From: Caulobacteraceae bacterium
GTDB lineage: Bacteria > Pseudomonadota > Alphaproteobacteria > Caulobacterales > Caulobacteraceae
DNA: 7,674 nucleotides
Reading direction: 5' to 3'
Assembly (NCBI GenBank): GCA_025351125.1
Contig: JANXWN010000303.1
Span: 1 to 7,674, forward strand
Shown: in pieces, positions 1-5,127 of the stretch
Numbering within the stretch: position 1 is the stretch's first letter
Layout: each line of letters opens with the position of its first letter
Position numbers and translations under genes: made by a program
The notes under the pieces: model-generated
The model's database searches: none
What the model was told of the DNA's origin: nothing
The model's input: only the letters and a program-made list of their open reading frames with translations

Positions 1-375
1 AGTTTCGTCGCCATTGTGATCCGGGGACGTCTGGCGTCGTTTAATCGAGAACTCGAGGAGGCGGCGAAGGACTTGGGGGCCAGCGAGTGGCGTGTGGTGC
101 GTGATATTCTGGTGCCGCACATGGGACCGGGTCTGTTGGCCGGCGCTCTGCTGGCATTTACGCTTAGCTTGGACGACTTCGTGATAACTTTCTTCACCTC
201 CGGTCCCGACACCTCGACCTTTCCGGTGAAGGTTTATTCGATGGTTCGTTTTTCCGTGACGCCGGAGGTGAATGCCGCCTCCACGATCCTGATCGTCCTG
301 ACCGTGGCCTTGACGGCCATCGCCTTGCGTATTTCCGGCGGCCACGTCGCCATGGCTGAAATCGAAGGGCATTAG
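1..375 (+). CDS. potC: Polyamine ABC transporter permease, PotC type (C-terminal part; 5' end off window)
   Basis: Inner-membrane permease subunit of a spermidine/putrescine-type ABC importer. The frame is open from base 1, so the start lies upstream; 124 residues are visible and the stop is TAG at 373-375. Seen: the cytoplasmic EAA loop that docks on the ATPase (visible residues about 20-39, EEAAKDLGAS with the conserved Gly four residues after EAA, ending ILVP). A hydrophobic segment at about 45-65 contains the LSLDDFVITFF stretch typical of PotC/PotI/YdcV permeases, and a last membrane segment lies at about 93-111, followed by a short cytoplasmic tail. The next gene, its ATPase, starts 6 bases downstream, so they are co-transcribed. 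The sister permease and the periplasmic binding protein are expected to the left. The family is clear; the exact subfamily (PotC, PotI, SpuG/H) and the substrate are inferred from the neighbours. Confidence 0.9.
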   Translation, partial: SFVAIVIRGRLASFNRELEEAAKDLGASEWRVVRDILVPHMGPGLLAGALLAFTLSLDDFVITFFTSGPDTSTFPVKVYSMVRFSVTPEVNAASTILIVLTVALTAIALRISGGHVAMAEIEGH

Positions 376-381
376 AGTGGC

Positions 382-1503
382 ATGACCAAAACCCTGATCC
401 AATTCGAAAACGTCACGAAGCGCTTTGGCAAAATGATCGCCGTGGATAATGTCAGTCTGTCGATCGACGAGGGCGAATTTTTCGCCCTGCTGGGTCCGTC
501 CGGATGCGGCAAGACAACGTTGTTACGGATGCTGGCGGGATTCGAGACCCCCAGCGAAGGGCGAATTTTGATTGACGGCGTCGATGTGAGCCGCGTTCCG
601 CCCAACAAACGTCCGGTGAACATGGTGTTTCAGTCCTATGCGGTCTTTCCGCACATGAGCGTGGCCGATAATGTCGCCTACGGGCTAACGATCGAAGGCG
701 TCGCCGCGACCGAGCGCGACCGGCGGGTGGAAGAGGCTCTGGCTTTAGTGAAACTCGATGGGCTCGGCGGTCGCAAGCCCGACCAGCTTTCCGGCGGTCA
801 ACGCCAACGCGTCGCCTTGGCGCGGGCTTTGATCAAACGCCCTCGCGTGCTTTTGCTCGACGAACCGCTGTCCGCCCTCGACGCCAAGTTGCGCGAGCAA
901 ATGCGTTCCGAGTTGGCGCAACTTCAAGACAAGGTTGGTATCACCTTCCTGATTGTTACCCACGATCAGGACGAAGCGCTCGCGATGGCCAGCCGATGTG
1001 CGGTGATGAACCGCGGATTGCTGCAACAGGTGGCGACACCGAGCGATCTTTATGAGTTTCCCAATTCTCGTTTCGTGGCCGATTTCATTGGCTCGGTGAA
1101 TATGTTCGAGGGCCGTTTGCTGGTGGACGAACAAGATCACGCCGTGGTGGAGACAAAAGAATTGCCGACTAAAATCTTTCTCGATCACGGCGTCAGCGGC
1201 GCTCAGGCCAGCACCGTCTGGGTGGCCCTGCGACCCGAAAAGATCGAATTGCACAAACGCGCGGACGGCGCTCCGCCTCCTTGTATCGAGGATACCCCGG
1301 TCGACCATAATGTGGCCGCCGGCGTTATCCGCCACATCACCTATTTGGGCAGCGAGTCGGTATTTGACGTCGAAGTCACCGGCGGGCGCACCGTGCGCGC
1401 TCTGCGCTCGAACCTGACCCGTTGGGATCAGGAGGATTTCGTCGGTGGCGAGGCGGTGTGGTTGGCCTGGCATCCCTGCTCGCCGGCGGTCTTGCTGTCA
1501 TGA
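382..1503 (+). CDS. potA: Polyamine ABC transporter ATP-binding protein, PotA type
   Basis: Cytoplasmic ATPase that powers the polyamine importer. The 373 residues match the usual length of PotA/PotG proteins. All nucleotide-binding motifs are intact: Walker A GPSGCGKTT (38-46), Q-loop Gln84 in MVFQSYAVFPHM, signature LSGGQ (136-140), Walker B VLLLDE (156-161), D-loop SALD (164-167) and switch His194 in VTHDQ. The C-terminal part, from about residue 277 (VALRPEKIEL) to the end, is a TOBE-type regulatory domain as in PotA/MalK-like importers. The ATG at 382 is 6 bases after the permease stop; a GAAGGG at 364-369 is a rather distant ribosome-binding site, so translational coupling is likely. 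The last codons overlap the start of the PuuD-like gene. Polyamine rather than another substrate (sulfate, iron, spermidine only) is inferred from the catabolic genes around it. Confidence 0.93.
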   Translation: MTKTLIQFENVTKRFGKMIAVDNVSLSIDEGEFFALLGPSGCGKTTLLRMLAGFETPSEGRILIDGVDVSRVPPNKRPVNMVFQSYAVFPHMSVADNVAYGLTIEGVAATERDRRVEEALALVKLDGLGGRKPDQLSGGQRQRVALARALIKRPRVLLLDEPLSALDAKLREQMRSELAQLQDKVGITFLIVTHDQDEALAMASRCAVMNRGLLQQVATPSDLYEFPNSRFVADFIGSVNMFEGRLLVDEQDHAVVETKELPTKIFLDHGVSGAQASTVWVALRPEKIELHKRADGAPPPCIEDTPVDHNVAAGVIRHITYLGSESVFDVEVTGGRTVRALRSNLTRWDQEDFVGGEAVWLAWHPCSPAVLLS

Positions 1504-2240
1504 CGTCGCGGCCCGTATTGGGGATAGTCTGTTGCACGCGGACCGTGGCGGCGGAGCCGGCCCAGGCGGTGATGAACCGCTATGTCGTCAGTGCACTGAC
1601 TTATGCCGATTGCGCTGGTCTGCTGATTCCCAATCTTGCCGACTTGATGACCGCGCGCGACGTGGCCCCACGACTCGACGGTCTGCTTTTGACAGGCAGC
1701 CCGTCAAACATCGCGACCGATCGTTACGGGCAGGGCGACGCGCGCGATGCGGCTGGCCCGTACGATCCCGCCCGCGACGCAATGGCCGCCGGCCTCATCG
1801 AGGCCATGTTGGAGAACCGCCGTCCGGTGTTTGGCATTTGTCGCGGTCTGCAGGAAATCAACGTCGCCTTTGGCGGTACGCTTCGGCGCGATACGAGCGA
1901 CAGCGATGACTTGTTACGGCACCACGCGCCGGGGCATTTTGCGTTTGACGACTGGTTTCGACACAGTCACGAGGTGGGCCTTGTGGCGGGGGGCCGATTG
2001 CATGACGCCTACGGGCAGTCCGTCCTAACCGTAAATTCCGTTCATTATCAAGGGGTCGATCGACTTGGGGGGGGGCTCGTCGTCGAAGCGACAGCGCCTG
2101 ACGGCCTCACCGAGGCAGTGTCGGCAACAATAAACGGCGCTCAGGTCCTCGCCGTGCAATGGCACCCCGAATGGCGCACGGCGCAAAACCCGCAAAGTCA
2201 GGTGTTTTTCGGGATGTTGGGCAAGGCATTGCGGCTCTAG
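1500..2240 (+). CDS. puuD: Gamma-glutamyl-gamma-aminobutyrate hydrolase, PuuD/SpuA type (peptidase C26, class I glutamine amidotransferase fold)
   Basis: Predicted cytoplasmic hydrolase that splits gamma-glutamyl-GABA into GABA and glutamate, the last step of the gamma-glutamylated putrescine pathway. At 246 residues it is close to the usual length of about 250. Seen: nucleophile Cys114 in FGICRGLQEINVAFGG, and the other triad residues His222 and Glu224 in QWHPEW, all in the standard order; VNSVHYQGVD (about 178-187) is also typical of the family. The start is the ATG at 1500, whose ATGA overlaps the ATPase stop, implying translational coupling. An upstream in-frame extension into the ATPase gene is not needed because the family N-terminus (RPVLGIVCCT) begins right after this Met. 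The link to the transporter operon suggests that uptake and the terminal release of GABA are co-expressed. An AGGAGG motif directly at its stop codon (2239-2244) has no start codon behind it. Confidence 0.92.
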   Translation: MTSRPVLGIVCCTRTVAAEPAQAVMNRYVVSALTYADCAGLLIPNLADLMTARDVAPRLDGLLLTGSPSNIATDRYGQGDARDAAGPYDPARDAMAAGLIEAMLENRRPVFGICRGLQEINVAFGGTLRRDTSDSDDLLRHHAPGHFAFDDWFRHSHEVGLVAGGRLHDAYGQSVLTVNSVHYQGVDRLGGGLVVEATAPDGLTEAVSATINGAQVLAVQWHPEWRTAQNPQSQVFFGMLGKALRL

Positions 2241-2317
2241 GAGGCGAGCGTCGCGTCTGCGGCCGGAGACTCCAAACCGGCGGCGGCGGCCAATTGAAAG
2301 ATATTGTCGGCGAAGCG

Positions 2318-2347
2318 GGTCACACGCGATTTTGGTCGCGTGACCAA
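2318..2347. promoter_or_regulatory. Inverted repeats between puuD and spuC (hairpin or operator candidate)
   Basis: Two overlapping dyads are visible. One is a hairpin: CACGCGA (2323-2329) and TCGCGTG (2336-2342) pair perfectly around a TTTTGG loop, and GGT (2318-2320) pairs with ACC (2343-2345) across a 2-base bulge. The other is a 16-base palindrome, TTGGTC-GCGT-GACCAA (2332-2347), with 6-base perfect arms. No T-run follows, so an ordinary Rho-independent terminator for the upstream operon is not supported. TTGGT/ACCAA arms recall operators of some GntR/FCD regulators such as PdhR, but the spacing between arms is wider here (6 rather than 3 bases). A protein-binding site is therefore only a possibility. 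Confidence 0.4.
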
Positions 2348-2376
2348 TTGCTCATCACGCTCCTTCGCGCTATCGA
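2348..2376 (+). promoter_or_regulatory. Candidate sigma-70-like promoter for spuC
   Basis: TTGCTC (2348-2353) and TATCGA (2371-2376) are separated by 17 bases and lie just upstream of the repeated 15-base element and the spuC start. Each box keeps only part of the consensus. The spacing and position are right, and the -35 box sits within CAATTG, a hexamer also found at the -35 candidate of puuA. Weak by sequence alone. Confidence 0.28.
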
Positions 2377-2379
2377 TCC

Positions 2380-2394
2380 ATCTGTGATCTCAGA
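2380..2394 (+). promoter_or_regulatory. 15-base near-palindromic element, copy 1 (spuC leader)
   Basis: The sequence ATCTGTGATCTCAGA is identical to the copy at 5106-5120. The inner 14 bases, TCTG-T-GATC-T-CAGA, match their own reverse complement at 12 of 14 positions. It lies directly at the spuC ribosome-binding site (AGAAGGGA, 2392-2399), 14 bases before the ATG. This placement suits a repressor operator at the transcription start or leader, or an mRNA element that controls ribosome access. The binding factor is unknown; the GntR protein encoded between the two copies is the obvious candidate. Confidence 0.55.
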
Positions 2395-2408
2395 AGGGAC
2401 CGAATACC

Positions 2409-3806
2409 ATGGCGACGCGCAACCATAACATCGCCGAATTGCGCGCTCTCGACGTGGCCCACCACCTGGCGCCGCATCAGGATCACGGCATGATGCGCGA
2501 TATCGGCGGCGCCCGGATTATTACGGGCGCGGAAGGCTGCTACATTCAGGACGGCGAGGGCGTTCGCCTGTTGGACGGCATGGCGGGCCTGTGGTGTGTG
2601 CAAGTCGGTTATGGGCGTGAGGAATTGGCGCGGGCGGCTTACGATCAAATGACCGAGTTGGCGTATTACAATGCTTTTTTCAAAACCGCCGCGCCGTCGA
2701 CGATCGAACTGGCGGCAAAGGTGTCGTCCTTGCTCGGTGAGCCTTTCAGCCATGTTTTCTTTAACAACAGCGGCTCTGAAGCTGTCGACACCTTGATCCG
2801 TATCGCCCGCTTCTATTGGCAATTGAAGGGTGAACCGCAGCGCAACACGATCATTGGCCGCGTTAACGGCTATCACGGATCGACCTTGGGCGGCGTTAGC
2901 GCGGGCGGCATGAAGGCAATGCACGATCAGGGCGGACCGTTCGTCCCCGGATTTGAGCACGTCATGCAACCGTACGCCTATAACGAGCGCCGGGACGACG
3001 AGAGCGAGCATGACTTCGCCGCTCGCGCCGCTGACGCCGTCGAACAACGCATTTTGCAAATCGGCCCACAAAACGTCGCGGCCTTCCTCGGCGAGCCCGT
3101 GCAAGGGGCCGGCGGCGTGATCATCCCGCCTGAGGGTTACTGGCCTCGTATTGAGGCGATCTGCCGCAAATACGGTATTTTACTGGCCTGCGACGAAGTC
3201 ATCTGCGGTTTTGGGCGTCTGGGATCGTGGTTCGGCTTTCAGCACTATGGCGTGACTCCCGATCTGGTCTCCATGGCGAAGGGCCTGTCGTCGGGCTATC
3301 TGCCGATTTCGGCGGTCGGCGTTTCGTCGGCCATCGTCGAAACCTTGCGTGGAGCGGGCGGCGACTTTGTGCACGGCTTCACGTATTCTGGCCATCCGAC
3401 CTGTGCGGCCGTGGCGCTGAAGAATATCGAAATTCTGGAACGCGAAGACCTTGTGAACCGCACCGCGTCTGTTAGCGGCCCGCATTTGGCCAAGGCCATG
3501 CGCGATTTGGCCCACCACCCCTTGGTGGGCGAGACTCGTTCGCTCGGGCTGATCGGCGCGGTGGAGATTGTCGAAAACAAAGCCACCCGCCGCCGTTTCG
3601 GCGGCGTGGAGGGCAAGGTCGGAGCGGTGGTGCGTGATCTTTGCATCGCCAACGGCCTGATGGTTCGCGCCGTGCGCGACTCGATCGTCATGAGTCCGCC
3701 GTTGGTCATCAGTCGCGCCGAGATCGATCAGATGGTCGGAATCATTCGGCGATCGCTGGACGAAGCGACGCCGGTGCTGCGGGAACGATTTGCCGAAGCG
3801 GCGTGA
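2409..3806 (+). CDS. spuC: PLP-dependent class III aminotransferase, putrescine:pyruvate aminotransferase (SpuC) type
   Basis: Predicted cytoplasmic PLP enzyme that moves an amino group from putrescine (or a related omega-amine) to pyruvate, giving 4-aminobutanal and alanine. At 465 residues it is a normal length. Seen: Trp63 in AGLWCVQVGYG near the active site, NNSGSEA (119-125) for phosphate binding, the Tyr155-His156-Gly157 motif that stacks on PLP, Asp262 in LLACDEVICGFGR contacting the pyridine nitrogen, and Lys291 in MAKGLSSGYLP forming the Schiff base. FVHGFTYSGHPTCAAVAL follows, as in SpuC-like omega-transaminases. The ATG at 2409 has a clear ribosome-binding site, AGAAGGGA, 9 bases upstream. 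The gene is separated from puuD by 168 bases carrying dyads and a possible promoter, so it may be a separate unit. It converges with the VOC gene, with 35 bases between stops and no convincing terminator there. A role as GABA or beta-alanine transaminase is possible; SpuC-like full-length similarity from memory favours putrescine. Confidence 0.9.
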   Translation: MATRNHNIAELRALDVAHHLAPHQDHGMMRDIGGARIITGAEGCYIQDGEGVRLLDGMAGLWCVQVGYGREELARAAYDQMTELAYYNAFFKTAAPSTIELAAKVSSLLGEPFSHVFFNNSGSEAVDTLIRIARFYWQLKGEPQRNTIIGRVNGYHGSTLGGVSAGGMKAMHDQGGPFVPGFEHVMQPYAYNERRDDESEHDFAARAADAVEQRILQIGPQNVAAFLGEPVQGAGGVIIPPEGYWPRIEAICRKYGILLACDEVICGFGRLGSWFGFQHYGVTPDLVSMAKGLSSGYLPISAVGVSSAIVETLRGAGGDFVHGFTYSGHPTCAAVALKNIEILEREDLVNRTASVSGPHLAKAMRDLAHHPLVGETRSLGLIGAVEIVENKATRRRFGGVEGKVGAVVRDLCIANGLMVRAVRDSIVMSPPLVISRAEIDQMVGIIRRSLDEATPVLRERFAEAA

Positions 3807-3841
3807 CGACCTGATGGCTGCAAACGTTTTTCCCGCCGGGC

Positions 3842-4240
3842 TTAATCCGCGAAGAAATTGAGCTCTAACAGCACGTCGTTGGGATCTTTGACGAATATCT
3901 GGCGCAGCCCGATGGACGCCACCAAGCTGTGAACATGTTCCACGCCGCGCGCCTCAAGTCGGGCGCATAACTCCGCGTGGCCGCTGCATCTCAGGGCGAC
4001 ATGGTGCAGCGCTCCCGTGGGACCGGGCGTTACCTCGCGCTCGAAGCTTCTTGGGCAATCGACGCTGTTGATATGAACAATGGCGCGCCCGGTGTGGTCA
4101 TATATCCACTGCGCCTGATGTCGCGTTAGGGGCGGCGGCCCGTCGCGAACGTCCAGACCGAACACTTCGGCGTAGAATTTCGCCGTGCCGTCCAGGTCCC
4201 GGGCAATGATATTGATATGGTCGAGGGCCTCAACCTTCAT
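3842..4240 (-). CDS. VOC superfamily (glyoxalase/bleomycin resistance/dioxygenase fold) protein, substrate unknown
   Basis: Small metal-binding protein of 132 residues, the usual size of a single two-module VOC protein. Seen: the first module begins LDHINIIARDLDGTAKFYAEVFGLDV (His8 as probable metal ligand, then the helix typical of the fold), and the second begins at about residue 78 with LHHVALR (His80). The chain ends VKDPNDVLLELNF (Glu126, the usual last ligand). His56 in AIVHINS sits where a further ligand is expected. The start is the ATG at 4238-4240; upstream GACGGGAA is a weak ribosome-binding site. It lies 54 bases downstream of the gntR gene on the same strand and is probably its co-transcribed partner. 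Nothing in the sequence defines the reaction; isomerase, lyase, dioxygenase or a binding protein are all possible. A role in handling reactive aldehydes from polyamine breakdown would be pure speculation. Confidence 0.85.
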   Translation of the reverse strand: MKVEALDHINIIARDLDGTAKFYAEVFGLDVRDGPPPLTRHQAQWIYDHTGRAIVHINSVDCPRSFEREVTPGPTGALHHVALRCSGHAELCARLEARGVEHVHSLVASIGLRQIFVKDPNDVLLELNFFAD

Positions 4241-4294
4241 GGCGTTTATTCCCGTCTTGGCTGTTCGCTATTGTAGTCGTCCCCGACGATCAGC

Positions 4295-4963
4295 TCAATC
4301 ATCGGCCAGTCGGCTATGACCGATCAGGCCCATGCCGTCGGCGATATCGGACGATATCGCCCTACGCAGGCCCTCCGCGTCCCCTGCCTCGATGGCGTTG
4401 AGGGCAAGGCGATGTTGGTCAATGAGTTTCGTGGTCCCATAACGCTCGTAGACCACGCGCATAAAAGGGCCAAATTGAAGCCAAAGGGTTTCGATCAAGC
4501 GATTGAGGATCGGACGCTCGCCAGCGCGGTAAATGTCGAAGTGAAATGCGTAATTGCATTCCATGTAGCCGATCACGTCGCCGGCCGCCATCGCGCCGTC
4601 CAGATCGGTGTCGATCGCGCGCAACCGTTTGAGCCGGCGGGCATCGATGAAAGGCATAGCTTGAACCGCGGCCTCGGGCTCGAGCAGCAAGCGGCACTTC
4701 AAAAGATCCGAGAACCGGCTCTGCGACATGGCCGGGACCTCGATTTTGCGCTTGGAGCGGATGGCAATGGCGCCTTCCGCGGCCAAGCGGCTTAAGGCGT
4801 CGCGCACCGGCATCTGGCTGACGCCCAATTCCAGCGCCAAGCCGCGCGTCGATAGACCCACTCCTGGCATGACCTTGCCGGTGATCATTCGACGCCGCAA
4901 TTCGTCAAAAATCGACGTGTGCAGCAGCGTTTCCGGGGTCCTCGTATCGGCTGTTTCCATCAT
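4295..4963 (-). CDS. GntR family transcriptional regulator, FCD (FadR-like) subfamily
   Basis: Predicted DNA-binding regulator, most likely of the surrounding polyamine genes. The 222 residues fit an FCD-type GntR protein. Seen: an N-terminal winged helix-turn-helix (about 13-77) with STRGLALELGVSQMPVRDAL as its core and LAAEGAIAIR leading into the wing; then an all-helical FCD ligand domain (about 80-215) with NYAFHFDIYRA (Asn137, His141), DQHRLALNAIEAGD (His184) and a final helix where Asp206 stands at the usual third His position. Start choice: the ATG at 4963 (followed by a second ATG) has GGGAGAG at 4971-4977, 7 bases upstream. A longer frame to 5065 would add 34 residues that do not look like the family. 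It is divergent from puuA with 164 bases between starts. The effector is unknown; a polyamine or gamma-glutamyl intermediate is an inference. Confidence 0.9.
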   Translation of the reverse strand: MMETADTRTPETLLHTSIFDELRRRMITGKVMPGVGLSTRGLALELGVSQMPVRDALSRLAAEGAIAIRSKRKIEVPAMSQSRFSDLLKCRLLLEPEAAVQAMPFIDARRLKRLRAIDTDLDGAMAAGDVIGYMECNYAFHFDIYRAGERPILNRLIETLWLQFGPFMRVVYERYGTTKLIDQHRLALNAIEAGDAEGLRRAISSDIADGMGLIGHSRLADD

Positions 4964-5014
4964 GCTCAATCTCTCCCGCGGCGCAGACGATGCGACCGGG
5001 TTGCGGCAAGCCGA

Positions 5015-5042
5015 TGTATAAGGGTGTCTTCGGCGTTTTGAA
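5015..5042 (-). promoter_or_regulatory. Candidate promoter for the gntR-VOC unit
   Basis: On the minus strand TTCAAA (5042-5037) and TATACA (5020-5015) are 16 bases apart, in the divergent region upstream of gntR. Each box keeps about four of six consensus bases, and the -10 box is about 50 bases before the gntR start codon. The same AT-rich spot reads TATAAG on the plus strand without a matching -35 box. Weak evidence only. Confidence 0.28.
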
Positions 5043-5065
5043 CAGCAGTTTGCGCGGCGACACAA

Positions 5066-5095
5066 TTGACGCAGCGTCCCGGAGCGCAGATGGAT
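5066..5095 (+). promoter_or_regulatory. Candidate promoter for puuA-puuB
   Basis: TTGACG (5066-5071) is a good -35 box (five of six bases) in the divergent region. At 17-18 bases downstream there is only a poor -10 region (GATGGAT, 5089-5095). Transcription from here would begin just before the 15-base element at 5106-5120, a position suited to repression. CAATTG overlaps this -35 box and also the one proposed for spuC. Confidence 0.28.
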
Positions 5096-5105
5096 GGGCC
5101 GGGGA

Positions 5106-5120
5106 ATCTGTGATCTCAGA
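5106..5120 (+). promoter_or_regulatory. 15-base near-palindromic element, copy 2 (puuA leader)
   Basis: Identical over 15 bases to the element at 2380-2394 (ATCTGTGATCTCAGA, near-palindrome centred on GATC). The last bases merge into the puuA ribosome-binding site (AGAGGT, 5118-5123), and the ATG follows 7 bases after the element, against 14 bases in the spuC copy. The fixed relation is therefore to the ribosome-binding site and not to the start codon. Together the two copies suggest that spuC and puuA-puuB share one control factor. Confidence 0.55.
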
Positions 5121-5127
5121 GGTAACG

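Noticed and set aside
745..1473. Long minus-strand open frame opposite the ATPase gene (242 codons)
   Set aside because: It mirrors a clearly conserved ABC ATPase on the other strand, has no recognisable domain, and is the usual open antisense frame of GC-rich coding DNA.
2370..3104. Long minus-strand open frame opposite the aminotransferase gene (244 codons)
   Set aside because: It covers the spuC promoter and conserved N-terminal half of the aminotransferase and shows no family features of its own.
3807..3841. Possible bidirectional terminator between the convergent spuC and VOC genes (AAACGTTTTT, CCCGCCGGG)
   Set aside because: The palindromic bits have 4-base arms and no workable loop, and the T-run is not preceded by a GC-rich stem in either direction.
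4316..4795. Plus-strand open frame opposite the gntR gene (159 codons)
   Set aside because: Antisense to a well-supported FCD regulator; no motifs and no ribosome-binding site.
4991..5005. Weak dyad GCGACC-G-GGTTGC in the divergent region near gntR
   Set aside because: Only 5 of 6 arm bases pair, no second copy was seen, and such short GC-rich dyads are expected by chance.
4964..5065. 34-residue N-terminal extension of the GntR protein
   Set aside because: Arg/Cys-rich and unlike the family; the ATG at 4963 has a proper ribosome-binding site 7 bases away.
4990..5127. 46-residue N-terminal extension of PuuA from an ATG at 4990
   Set aside because: It would translate the divergent promoter region and the 15-base element; the family N-terminus and a good ribosome-binding site support the ATG at 5128.
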